Assembly: GCA_002067325.1 (NCBI GenBank)
Contig: MVQY01000179.1
Span: forward strand, 1 to 13,303
Reading direction: 5' to 3'
Source: Methanobacterium sp. PtaU1.Bin097
Lineage (GTDB): Archaea > Methanobacteriota > Methanobacteria > Methanobacteriales > Methanobacteriaceae
DNA length: 13,303 nt
In this document: positions 6,261 to 13,162 of the stretch, in pieces
How the letters are laid out: every line of letters starts with the position of its first letter
Position numbering within the stretch: the first letter of the stretch is position 1
Program-made: the position numbers and the translations under genes
The notes under the pieces: model-generated
Told to the model about the DNA's origin: nothing
What the model saw: only the letters and a program-made list of their open reading frames with translations
The model's database searches: none

Positions 6261-6267
6261 TTTATAT
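6261..6267 (+). promoter_or_regulatory. Candidate TATA box for the mreB operon
   Basis: TTTATAT is the best TATA match upstream of the 6368 gene. It would start transcription near 6290 and leave a leader of about 78 nt. A weaker TCTATACT at 6320-6327 would give a leader of about 15-20 nt; I cannot choose between them. Confidence 0.28.
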
Positions 6268-6367
6268 CCATAAATTATTGAATTTATCAGAAATTAAAAA
6301 AAATAATTGTACCCATATCTTCTATACTTTTAACCTATTTTATCAGTATACAACGAGTGAGTAGTTG

Positions 6368-6997
6368 ATGATAGAAAATAAAATAAAAACGCTACGGAAA
6401 GCGGCGAAAGTATCTACCATGCAGGACGCAGATAAAATCTGGTGCGTGATAGCAGGTAGCGAGGAAATGGTAAATAACGTATCCTATGAGGCTATATTAA
6501 ATAAGGAAAGGGTTACTATCTTATGCCGGGAACATATAACTTCTAAAGAGTCGTTTGTAACCCAGAAATTTGATTTCTTAATGCTTTACGGTGATGAAAA
6601 TAAGATAAGAGATTTATCCCTCATCAGCAAGGAACAGGGAGGCGCTTATCTTAAAATTGCCCCCTACTATACTAAAAATGAACCTAACCTGATTTTATTG
6701 GTGGGAATGGATAACCATATCAAGAAATTCCTGGGCGATGGTGAAAAGCATCACCTAAATTACAAGTTTCTATTGGAAGACCAGACCACCGGATTCATTG
6801 AAACTGATGTTTCCATAACCAGTAAGATGCCCTCATTAATTAAACAAACCTTCGATCCACTGTTTAAAGTGGCTGATGTGGCATTATCTACTGTTTTGAT
6901 CTCTGCTGATGAGAAGGATATAACGGAGATCGAATTACTTTCACGGAGAAATAAACTATTCTTTATAGAATTTGATAAATTTTTGAAGGAGGATTGA
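6368..6997 (+). CDS. Protein of unknown function coupled to mreB
   Basis: I do not recognise a family. The 209-residue product is soluble-looking, charged, without signal peptide or membrane segment. Its content alternates beta-like stretches (KIWCVIAG, RVTILCRE, FDFLMLYG, LILLVGM, KLFFIEF) with helices. That suggests an alpha/beta fold, with a C-terminal half (about 140-209) that may form a second domain. Two Cys (C27, C53) are not in a metal-type pair. I start it at the ATG at 6368; a TTG directly before it (6365) is in frame, but GAGTGAG (6355-6361) is better spaced for the ATG. Its last codons contain AAGGAGGAT, the ribosome site of the MreB gene, and the two genes are separated by 4 nt, so translation should be coupled. 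A role with the actin filament is a guess from this coupling. Confidence 0.82.
   Translation: MIENKIKTLRKAAKVSTMQDADKIWCVIAGSEEMVNNVSYEAILNKERVTILCREHITSKESFVTQKFDFLMLYGDENKIRDLSLISKEQGGAYLKIAPYYTKNEPNLILLVGMDNHIKKFLGDGEKHHLNYKFLLEDQTTGFIETDVSITSKMPSLIKQTFDPLFKVADVALSTVLISADEKDITEIELLSRRNKLFFIEFDKFLKED
6986..6994 (+). promoter_or_regulatory. Strong ribosome binding site fixing the TTG start of mreB
   Basis: AAGGAGGAT lies inside the last codons of the upstream gene and 7 nt before the TTG at 7002. No ATG is available at a suitable distance, so this site decides the start and implies translational coupling. Confidence 0.75.
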
Positions 6998-7001
6998 AAT
7001 A

Positions 7002-8075
7002 TTGCACCTTTTTGGTAAACCAGAAGAAGATGAAGATGATAAAAAACAAGCCTTAACTAATACATTAGGCATAGACTTGGGTACCCTTAACACCGTGGTG
7101 GCGAAACCATCCGGAGATAAATTTGACCTGTTTAAGATACCCTCGGTAGTAGCAGTGAAAAAAGAGGACACATCATATGTACTGGCTGTAGGAGAAGACG
7201 CCAAAGCAATGCTGGGAAGAACTCCAGAAGATATAATCGCAGTCAGACCCCTGAGGATGGGAGTTATTGAAAGCATAGCCCAGGCCAAAGCCCTTCTAGT
7301 GTATGCAATGGAACAGGGATCCGCAGACTCCATGGAAAAAATGGACCGAATTGTAATCGGCATACCTGGAGATGCTTCAGAAGTAGAGAAAAATGCAGTT
7401 GAAGAAATAGGAAAAGAAGCCGGTGCTAACTTCGTCTTAGTCATAAGTGAAGGTCTAGCAGCCGCCATCGGTGCCGGTCTACCTATAGCAGATGCAGACG
7501 GTACAATGGTTATTGATTTAGGGGCTGGTTCAAGCGACATAGTTGTCATATCCCTGGGAGGAATCACCGATATAGAAACCATCAGACAGGGTGGAGACAA
7601 CATCGATGCAAACATAGTAACTAAAGTAAAAGAACTATTCAACGTGGAAATAGGAATCCATGAAGCAGAAAAAGCCAAAATAGAGGTGGGAATGGTACAT
7701 TCTAATGTAGAAATGAAGCCCACCATAACCCATGCCATTGGAAAATCCATGGAAACCAACAAACCAGAAAAGGTAGAAATAGATTCAAATTTAGTTGCAG
7801 ATGCTGCAGAACCCATCATAGTTGAACTGGTAGAAGCCTTATCCCGTGTCCTGAAAAGAATGTCCCCCGAACTGATTTCCGGGGTCTACAACAGAACAAT
7901 CGTTGTGGGAGGAACATCCCAACTCAAAGGACTTAAAGAAAGAATATTCGAAGAAGTAGGAGTCCCTGTTGAGATTTCAGATGATCCCATGACAGTTGTA
8001 GCCAAAGGTGCTGCCATAGTAGCTGCAGAACCAAGGGCACTGGAACCAGAAGTAAGACTAAGAGCAATGAAATAA
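7002..8075 (+). CDS. mreB: MreB-type actin homologue
   Basis: MreB proteins are ATP-dependent actin-like filaments that guide wall synthesis in rod-shaped bacteria; pseudomurein-walled rod-shaped archaea also carry them. The 357-residue product has the actin/Hsp70 nucleotide core in order. Phosphate-1 is LGIDLGTLNTVVA (22-34), then IPSVVAV (46-52) and RPLRMGVIES (82-91), and EGLAAAIGAGLPI (150-162). Phosphate-2 is MVIDLGAGSSDIVV (169-182), then GGDNID (197-202), and the adenosine motif is IVVGGTSQLKGL (300-311). These match MreB better than DnaK, which is longer and has a substrate domain. The N-terminus (1-21) is short and acidic (EEDEDD) rather than the basic amphipathic membrane helix of many bacterial MreBs. 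No mreC or mreD follows. The start is TTG with a strong ribosome site. A 287-residue antisense frame over the gene is a shadow. Confidence 0.92.
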   Translation: MHLFGKPEEDEDDKKQALTNTLGIDLGTLNTVVAKPSGDKFDLFKIPSVVAVKKEDTSYVLAVGEDAKAMLGRTPEDIIAVRPLRMGVIESIAQAKALLVYAMEQGSADSMEKMDRIVIGIPGDASEVEKNAVEEIGKEAGANFVLVISEGLAAAIGAGLPIADADGTMVIDLGAGSSDIVVISLGGITDIETIRQGGDNIDANIVTKVKELFNVEIGIHEAEKAKIEVGMVHSNVEMKPTITHAIGKSMETNKPEKVEIDSNLVADAAEPIIVELVEALSRVLKRMSPELISGVYNRTIVVGGTSQLKGLKERIFEEVGVPVEISDDPMTVVAKGAAIVAAEPRALEPEVRLRAMK

Positions 8076-8140
8076 TTTATTTTTGAATTATTTTCCCTCT
8101 TTACCTATTTTTTAAATTTTTACCTATTTTTTAAATTTTT
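8076..8140 (+). terminator. T-rich terminator region after mreB
   Basis: The stop codon is followed by repeated T-runs of 5-6 residues, including the two-copy repeat at 8101-8138. This fits an archaeal oligo-T terminator, with the duplication supplying a second set of T-runs. Confidence 0.5.
8101..8138. repeat. Two-copy perfect 19-bp tandem repeat
   Basis: TTACCTATTTTTTAAATTT occurs at 8101-8119 and 8120-8138 without mismatch. The rest of the 251-bp gap to rnhB (8139-8326) is AT-rich with no coding frame; I see no clear promoter in it. Confidence 0.85.
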
Positions 8141-8326
8141 CAATAAACAAATCTATTTTTAACTACAAATCCTTTTTTTTAACTGAATTATTAATTGGAC
8201 TTATTTTTACTGGAACTATTTTTAGACCATACTACACCAAACTATCTACACCATTTTCAACGATCCCCTCGGGAAAAATTTAGTAAAATTCTTTAACACC
8301 CTTAAAATAAACACTTAAATGGGAAG

Positions 8327-8944
8327 ATGAAGGTTGTAGGAATCGATGAAGCAGGCAGAGGATCAGTTTTAGGCCCTCTGGTATTATGTGGAGTTGTAAT
8401 TGCGGAAGACAGGATTAAATTTTTAGAAAGACTTAAAGTAAAGGATTCTAAAAAGATATCCCCTAAAAAAAGGGTGGTTCTCTCCAGGAAGATCAGGAAG
8501 ATCACCGATTTCCACCTGGTTAAAATAGCAGCCCATGATATCGATGTTTTGAGGAATAATGAGGTGAATCTGAACCAGATCGAAAAATTGGGCATGCGGA
8601 AGATCATCGAAAAAGCAGGGGCAGACACCTGCATCGTTGACTGTTTTGATATCAAACCGGAGAGATTCAAAAATGAACTCGAAGGTTACTATCCCCATTT
8701 AAATGTAATCACCGAACATAACGCAGAAGACAAGTATGTGGTGGTGGCCGCTGCTTCCATAGTTGCCAAAGTTGAACGGGACCAGGAAATAGCCAAAATA
8801 AGGAAAGAATTTAAAGATATTGGATCCGGTTACCCCAGTGATCCTAAAACCATCGAATTTCTAAAAAATTCCAGAGAGTTACCAGACTTCGTCCGTAAAA
8901 CCTGGGCAACTGTAAGTAGATTAGAAGATGAGTATCAGGAATAA
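8327..8944 (+). CDS. rnhB: Ribonuclease HII
   Basis: RNase HII cuts RNA in RNA/DNA hybrids and at single ribonucleotides in DNA, as part of Okazaki-fragment processing and ribonucleotide repair. The 205-residue product has the archaeal type-2 length. The signature GIDEAGRG is at 5-12, with the four acidic metal ligands at D7, E8, D105 (CIVDCFD) and D135 (AEDKYVVVAAASIVAK). The C-terminal helix region is present (to residue 205). The motif continues GRGSVLGPLV, where most archaeal enzymes have Pro at the Ser position; this is probably harmless. The ATG at 8327 has only a weak GGGAAG just before it; another ATG at 8319 is out of frame. It leads a plus-strand run, with purO 51 bp downstream. Confidence 0.95.
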   Translation: MKVVGIDEAGRGSVLGPLVLCGVVIAEDRIKFLERLKVKDSKKISPKKRVVLSRKIRKITDFHLVKIAAHDIDVLRNNEVNLNQIEKLGMRKIIEKAGADTCIVDCFDIKPERFKNELEGYYPHLNVITEHNAEDKYVVVAAASIVAKVERDQEIAKIRKEFKDIGSGYPSDPKTIEFLKNSRELPDFVRKTWATVSRLEDEYQE

Positions 8945-8995
8945 ATATTATAATATCATAATTCATATCAAAACAAAAAAAACTGGTGATAGAGA

Positions 8996-9598
8996 ATGTA
9001 TCTAGGTAGAATATTAGCTGTGGGAAGTACAGAAGAGGGTAAGTTCGCTGCATACCGTGTTTCCAGTCGTTCTTTCCCAAACAGAATGACCAAGGGCTAT
9101 GATGACCGGGTGGCCATCGTGCCCAAGGAAGGATTTGAAACCGATGTATTTAAAAATCCATACATCGCCTATAACTGCATTAAATTGGTGGATGACATCG
9201 CAGTAGTATCCAATGGATCCCATACAGATGTGATTGCCGAGAAAATCGCGTCTGGAATGAGTATCCGGGATGCCCTGGCAATATCCCTTCTAACCATGGA
9301 TTATGAGAAGGACGATTACAACACCCCCCGTATAGCAGGAGCAGTTACCCTGGAGGGCGAAGCCTATCTGGGAATTGTGACCCATGAAAGCCTGATAGTG
9401 GAGAAGGTACCGGAGGGTAAATCGGCCTACATCGCCACCTATGAACACACCACACCCCACGAAGTTGATTTTGAAGCAGGAAACGCCCAGGACGCAGCCC
9501 AATTCATACTGAACAAAGGAAAATTCGCTGAATTCACCAATCCAATTACCTCAACTGCAGCATTTGGTAGTGAAGGTTGGAGTATTAGCTTCATATAA
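8996..9598 (+). CDS. purO: Archaeal IMP cyclohydrolase PurO
   Basis: PurO closes the ring of FAICAR to give IMP, the last step of purine synthesis in many archaea, replacing the cyclohydrolase domain of bacterial PurH. The 200-residue length fits the family. The sequence follows it throughout: MYLGRILAVGSTEEGKFAAYRVSSRSFPNR at the start (1-30), then VAIVP, NPYIAYNC, VSNGSHTD (72-79), the acidic region YEKDDYNTPRI, and the C-terminal FGSEGWSISFI. The ATG at 8996 follows GGTGAT at 8985-8990, a good archaeal ribosome site. It is 31 bp ahead of cofE; IMP feeds GTP, the precursor used by the cofactor genes downstream. Confidence 0.93.
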   Translation: MYLGRILAVGSTEEGKFAAYRVSSRSFPNRMTKGYDDRVAIVPKEGFETDVFKNPYIAYNCIKLVDDIAVVSNGSHTDVIAEKIASGMSIRDALAISLLTMDYEKDDYNTPRIAGAVTLEGEAYLGIVTHESLIVEKVPEGKSAYIATYEHTTPHEVDFEAGNAQDAAQFILNKGKFAEFTNPITSTAAFGSEGWSISFI

Positions 9599-9629
9599 AT
9601 TTGGAAACAAACTATTTTAACGAATAAAC

Positions 9630-10394
9630 ATGCCCCTTAAAATTACAGGCATCACTGGAATACCCTTTATTAAGAAAGGAGACCCTCTGGATGAGTTTAT
9701 CCTTAAAGCCCTCTCTGATATGGATATGGAGATCCAGGAAGATGACCTACTGGTTATAGCTGAAACGGCCATAGCTAAGGAAGAAGGACATATCATCGAC
9801 CTAAAAGACCTTAAACCAACCCCCCGGGCATTCGAACTGGCGGAGAAAACAGGTAAAGAACCGGAAGTAGTGGAGGCCATCCTCCAGGAATCTGTGGAAG
9901 TCATCAAGGTTGGCCCGGATTTCATCATCTCTGAAACCAAACATGGTTTTGTATGCGCCAACGCCGGTATCGATGAATCCAATGTGGATGACGGTCTGGC
10001 CACTCCCATCCCAGAAAATCCTGACAAGAGCGCCTCCCGTATTCGGGATAAAATCATGGCAAAAACTGGTAAAGAAATTTCAGTCATAATATCCGATACC
10101 CAGGGCCGTGCCTTCCGTGAGGGGGCGGTTGGTGTGGCCATAGGCATATCCGGCCTGGAGCCACTATGGGACAGGAGTGGTGAAAGAGACCTGTACAACC
10201 GGGAGCTTAAAACCACCGCCATAGCCGTGGCTGATGAGTTAGCAGCTGCTGCGTCGATAGTGATGGGACAGGCTGATGAGGGAATACCTGTAGTACTAAT
10301 TAGGGGAGTTAACTATCCCAAGATGCTTAAAAACGATTCTACAAATATCAAACCCCTGATCAGACCTAAAAAATATGATGTTTTCCGGCCGTAA
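9630..10394 (+). CDS. cofE: Coenzyme F420-0:L-glutamate ligase
   Basis: CofE adds L-glutamate units to F420-0 using GTP, giving F420-1 and then F420-2, the hydride carrier of methanogens. The 254-residue product matches the archaeal stand-alone enzyme and lacks the extra C-terminal nitroreductase-like domain of actinobacterial FbiB. Typical stretches are GITGIPFIKKGD (7-18), SETKHGFVCANAGIDESNVDDG (101-122) and the nucleotide/metal region SDTQGRAFREGAVGVAIGISG (155-175). No ribosome site precedes the ATG at 9630, and only 31 bp separate it from purO. It is followed by a 97-bp gap before cofD that holds repeated GATTTAAA boxes. A 201-residue antisense frame over the gene is a shadow. Confidence 0.95.
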   Translation: MPLKITGITGIPFIKKGDPLDEFILKALSDMDMEIQEDDLLVIAETAIAKEEGHIIDLKDLKPTPRAFELAEKTGKEPEVVEAILQESVEVIKVGPDFIISETKHGFVCANAGIDESNVDDGLATPIPENPDKSASRIRDKIMAKTGKEISVIISDTQGRAFREGAVGVAIGISGLEPLWDRSGERDLYNRELKTTAIAVADELAAAASIVMGQADEGIPVVLIRGVNYPKMLKNDSTNIKPLIRPKKYDVFRP

Positions 10395-10411
10395 AAAATA
10401 TTTAACTATAT

Positions 10412-10489
10412 GATTTAAACCGATTAGAAATATTAAACCATTTGATTTAAATTGATTTAAAAATTTAAACGAATTTTTTAGGATTTAAA
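10412..10489. repeat. Cluster of GATTTAAA boxes in the cofE-cofD gap
   Basis: Exact GATTTAAA copies start at 10412, 10444, 10454 and 10482, with a further ATTTAAAC at 10463-10470. The first and last are followed by CC, and the last ends two bases before the cofD ATG. Two copies are spaced by 10 bp, one helical turn. The boxes could be TATA-like or operator elements for a cofD promoter, or simple-sequence drift in AT-rich DNA. Confidence 0.55.
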
Positions 10490-10491
10490 CC

Positions 10492-11394
10492 ATGATAACC
10501 ATTCTATCAGGTGGAACAGGCACCCCTAAACTCCTGCAGGGCATCATCCGTCTGGTTGACCCGGCGGATTTAACGGTGGTGGTTAATACCCTGGAGAACT
10601 CCTATTTTTCGGGAGTTTACGTGGCGGCGGATCTGGACTCGGTGATGTACACCCTGGCCGGGATCATAAACCAGGAAACCTGGTATGGTATCAGAGATGA
10701 TACCTTTATAACCCATGAGACTTTAAAGGAGATCGGATGTGAGGAACTGCTCCGGATCGGAGATCAGGACCGGGCAGTTAAAATCCAGAAAACCCTGCTT
10801 TTGGAGAAATATCCCCTGGATGAAGCTGTTGATATCCAGAGGAGAAAACTGGACATTGAATCCAGGATAATCCCCATGAGCAACCAGAACCCCCAGATAG
10901 AGATATTAACCACTGAAGGAAGCCTTGAATTTCACGAATTCCTCATCAGGCAGAAAGGGGAACCAGATGTTCTGGATATTAAATATACAAGGGTAGATCC
11001 TGCACCGGGACTTATCGAATCCATTGAAGAGGCAGATATAGTTATAATCGGGCCTTCCAACCCGGTAACTTCGGTAGGACCCATATTATCTGCAGGAGGG
11101 GTTCGTGATGCCCTTAAAAAATCTTACGTAGTTGCAGTATCTCCCATAATTGGAAATAAACCGGTCAGCGGACCGGCCGGTAAGTTCATGCAGGCCCTGG
11201 GCCATGAAGTATCCTCCCTGGGAGTGGCAGCCATGTACCAGGATTTTTTAGATAAGTTTTATATCGATCTTCAAGATCATAATCAACAGGAAAAAATAGA
11301 AAGACTAATATCAGAGGTTGTTGTAACAAACACCAACATGAACAACATCGAGGATAAAATGATGTTAGCCAGAAATATTTTGGGTGAAATTTAA
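10492..11394 (+). CDS. cofD: 2-phospho-L-lactate (or enolpyruvyl) transferase CofD
   Basis: CofD moves the phospholactyl or phosphoenolpyruvyl group from its guanosine diphosphate donor to the deazaflavin FO, forming F420-0 or its dehydro form. The 300-residue product follows the family closely. It begins with TILSGGTGTPKLLQG (3-17), has DLDSVMYTLAG, then WYGIRDDTF, IGDQDRA and PMSNQNP in the middle, IGPSNPVTSVGPI and VSPIIGNKPVSGPAGKF in the second half, and YQDFLDKFYID near the end. It lies after cofE and its stop directly abuts the next start with no gap, so it is co-translated with GCH III. An upstream TAGGAT (10479-10484) is a weak ribosome site. Confidence 0.95.
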   Translation: MITILSGGTGTPKLLQGIIRLVDPADLTVVVNTLENSYFSGVYVAADLDSVMYTLAGIINQETWYGIRDDTFITHETLKEIGCEELLRIGDQDRAVKIQKTLLLEKYPLDEAVDIQRRKLDIESRIIPMSNQNPQIEILTTEGSLEFHEFLIRQKGEPDVLDIKYTRVDPAPGLIESIEEADIVIIGPSNPVTSVGPILSAGGVRDALKKSYVVAVSPIIGNKPVSGPAGKFMQALGHEVSSLGVAAMYQDFLDKFYIDLQDHNQQEKIERLISEVVVTNTNMNNIEDKMMLARNILGEI

Positions 11395-12156
11395 ATGATT
11401 CAGATGACACTAGTTCAGATCGACAACTACGGTCCCTGGACCGTGACTCCCACCCCCCGGGCGGAGGCAGATCTACAGATATTACAGGCAGAACTCTACG
11501 CCGACCTGCAGAGACAGTTCGCAGCTAAAGGAGGGTTAGTTTTTTTCACCCGCTTTGACAACATGCTGGCTGTGACCAACGGTGTAGATATGGAGGACCA
11601 CCTCCGAATCCAGAAATCCATAGGAAACCGCTACCCCATAACTGTGAGTATGGGTGTGGGAGCCTCAGAAACACCCTACGAAGCCCAGAGAAAGGCCACC
11701 AATATCCTGCAAACCTTCGGCGGTGCCCAGTCTGAGGAACGTGAGGAGGTTCTGGCCATCGACAGTATGGTGAAGTTAGATGAAAGCTTCGTCCAAATAG
11801 CCCATATAGATATAAACGGCATCACCGATTCATTAACCGATATTATCCCTGCTTATGATACATCTTTCATCGTTAACCGGGTTCAACACTTCCTTATGAA
11901 AAAGTTAATCGAGAAAGGTTCGCTGTTATTTTTCATTGGCGGAGATAACTTCATGTCTCCCTGTAACGGATTAGAACCACAGGGCCTCTTAAAGATCATC
12001 GAAGAGATAGAGGACGAAATAAACATCGCCCTGAAGGCCGGTATTGGAAAGGCACCTACCGCTGAAAAAGCCGCTAATTTAGCTGATCTCGCCCTGGAAG
12101 AGATAAGAGGCGGTTTTACATATGACCTGGTTCATGTGATGAAGAACAAGGATTAA
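11395..12156 (+). CDS. gch3: GTP cyclohydrolase III
   Basis: GCH III (also called ArfA) opens GTP to a formylamino-pyrimidine phosphate (FAPy), the first archaeal step toward riboflavin and the deazaflavin FO of F420. The 253-residue product has the family start MIQMTLVQIDNYGPWTVTPTPR (1-22) and the known layout of two similar ferredoxin-like, cyclase-related halves: FFTRFDNMLAVTNG (50-63) in the first, IDINGITDSLTD (138-149) and FIGGDNFMSPCNG (180-192) in the second. The ATG at 11395 follows the cofD stop with no spacer. This supplies the F420 pathway with its precursor beside cofD and cofE, so the three form a metabolic unit. A second ATG at codon 4 is possible but less like the family. Confidence 0.95.
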   Translation: MIQMTLVQIDNYGPWTVTPTPRAEADLQILQAELYADLQRQFAAKGGLVFFTRFDNMLAVTNGVDMEDHLRIQKSIGNRYPITVSMGVGASETPYEAQRKATNILQTFGGAQSEEREEVLAIDSMVKLDESFVQIAHIDINGITDSLTDIIPAYDTSFIVNRVQHFLMKKLIEKGSLLFFIGGDNFMSPCNGLEPQGLLKIIEEIEDEINIALKAGIGKAPTAEKAANLADLALEEIRGGFTYDLVHVMKNKD

Positions 12157-12160
12157 TTGT

Positions 12161-12172
12161 GGATTTTTTTAC
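12161..12172 (+). terminator. T-run after gch3
   Basis: A run of seven T follows GGA just after the gch3 stop, a minimal archaeal terminator signal. The tandem repeat at 12180-12213 follows. Confidence 0.35.
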
Positions 12173-12179
12173 TTTATTC

Positions 12180-12213
12180 CGTTTACTAGTTGTTCTCGTT
12201 TACTAGTTGTTCT
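12180..12213. repeat. Two-copy perfect 17-bp tandem repeat
   Basis: CGTTTACTAGTTGTTCT occurs at 12180-12196 and 12197-12213 without mismatch. It lies in the 109-bp gap between gch3 and the TIM-barrel gene, just upstream of a TATA-like stretch (12228-12240). It could be a duplicated operator or a neutral duplication. Confidence 0.85.
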
Positions 12214-12227
12214 AATATATTAATATT

Positions 12228-12239
12228 TTTATTTATATT
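12228..12239 (+). promoter_or_regulatory. Candidate TATA region for the TIM-barrel gene
   Basis: TTTATTTATATT lies about 27-38 bp before the TTG start at 12266. If used, the leader would be only a few nucleotides and would just include the GGAGAGG at 12254-12260. A promoter slightly upstream (12214-12225) is also possible. Confidence 0.25.
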
Positions 12240-12265
12240 CGTAATATTATTTCGGAGAGGATTTA

Positions 12266-13021
12266 TTGAAGGTTTTAGCCCCTATGGCCGGGATCACCGA
12301 TGGATTGTTCTGCCGTAAATTAGCTCATCAGGGCTTTGACATGGTAACCTTAGGGGGTTACAACGTAGACACCCTTACAATTGAAGCTGGAGAGAGGATA
12401 ATTAAAAGGGGAAGATCAGAATTTGACATTCCATTAGAAAATATCTCCAATCATATAGAGCAACAAATCAAAGTTATAAAAGAAAATAAACTATGGAATG
12501 GTTGGATTTCAGTAAATCTACGTTCCACTACCCCTTCACCTGTAATAAAGGTTTCAAAGCTTCCTGGTGTGGATGTAGTGGAGATAAACGCCCACTGCAG
12601 ACAGCCGGAGATAATGGATCTGGGATGTGGACAGTCCCTGCTAAATGACCCTGATAAACTACATCTATTCACCAAGGAAGTAGTCAAGAGAGCAAAAAGC
12701 ACAGTATCGGTTAAGATCCGCGCTAATGTACCAGGAACTGATATTATAGGCATATCCCAATCAGCCGAAGATGCCGGTGCAGATTTCCTCCACGTGGATG
12801 CCATGAAGCCAGGTTATTCACATGCAGATTATGAAGTTGTATCTGTAATTAAAGACAGCACAGACCTATTTTTAATAGGGAATAACTCAATTACAGATAT
12901 CGGGTCGGCACAAAAAATGATAGATGCAGGTGCTGATGGATTTTCAATGGCCAGGGCCCTTATAAATGGTGAAGTTCCCTTCGATCTGTCCATGGTAGAT
13001 ACCAGGAAATGGAGAATATAA
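12266..13021 (+). CDS. TIM-barrel protein related to dihydrouridine synthases, archaeal type
   Basis: The 251-residue product looks like the archaeal 'nifR3-related' TIM-barrel family, FMN-type barrels near tRNA-dihydrouridine synthases, of unproven function. Visible DUS-like landmarks are LAPMAGITDG at 4-13, VVEINAHCRQPE at 104-115 with C111 in the position of the catalytic Cys of DUS (INMGCP), VSVKIRA at 147-153, GADFLHVDAMKPG at 171-183, IGNNSITD at 204-211, and GADGFSMARAL at 222-232, a likely FMN phosphate-binding loop. It lacks the C-terminal helical tRNA-binding domain of DUS enzymes, so a small-molecule substrate is plausible. The TTG start at 12266 is set by GGAGAGG 5 nt upstream. 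It follows gch3 by 109 bp; I recall the Methanocaldococcus homologue also lying next to GCH III. A step in flavin, deazaflavin or pterin metabolism is a guess from context. Confidence 0.8.
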   Translation: MKVLAPMAGITDGLFCRKLAHQGFDMVTLGGYNVDTLTIEAGERIIKRGRSEFDIPLENISNHIEQQIKVIKENKLWNGWISVNLRSTTPSPVIKVSKLPGVDVVEINAHCRQPEIMDLGCGQSLLNDPDKLHLFTKEVVKRAKSTVSVKIRANVPGTDIIGISQSAEDAGADFLHVDAMKPGYSHADYEVVSVIKDSTDLFLIGNNSITDIGSAQKMIDAGADGFSMARALINGEVPFDLSMVDTRKWRI

Positions 13022-13117
13022 GAAAATTCTGTAAGATGGTAGATACTTTACGGTGAATTCAAATTAAAAAAAAACATATATTATATAGAAAAATCATTAT
13101 ATTGTAAATTCAATTTC

Positions 13118-13127
13118 ATATATTAAA
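13118..13127 (+). promoter_or_regulatory. Candidate TATA box for the truncated ATPase gene
   Basis: ATATATTAAA lies about 40 bp before the ATG at 13163, a normal distance for a short-leader archaeal promoter. The 141-bp gap also repeats AATTCAA three times (13056, 13106 and 13139 regions), of unknown meaning. Confidence 0.3.
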
Positions 13128-13162
13128 TTTTATTACTAAATTCAAGAAAAGAGAGTGGTTGC

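Larger units (their letters stand above)
6043..6367. other. Divergent control region between pssA and the mreB operon
   Basis: About 325 bp without a gene, strongly AT-rich. It should hold two divergent promoters. I see an imperfect inverted repeat near the pssA end: ACTATTTTTAAATAT (6055-6069) against ATATTTAAATAGT (6094-6106), the same sequence apart from two extra T. TATA-like elements occur on both sides and are listed separately. I find no open frame with coding character and no tRNA-like fold. Confidence 0.6.

Noticed and set aside
6043..6367. Possible small RNA or tRNA in the long divergent gap
   Set aside because: I found no cloverleaf, no GC-rich stretch standing out from the AT-rich DNA (the usual mark of structured RNAs), and no T-loop-like sequence.
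6956..7819. A 287-residue open frame on the minus strand, opposite mreB
   Set aside because: It lies wholly across the MreB gene, is rich in Ser, Ala and Ile with no family resemblance, and starts without a ribosome site. It is a shadow of the codon pattern of mreB.
8262..8274. Short TCCC-CTC-GGGA inverted repeat before rnhB
   Set aside because: The stem is only 4 bp, with no T-run after it in a useful position; this is expected by chance.
9617..10222. A 201-residue minus-strand frame opposite cofE
   Set aside because: It covers the well-recognised cofE gene in antisense and has Ser/Arg-rich composition typical of a shadow.
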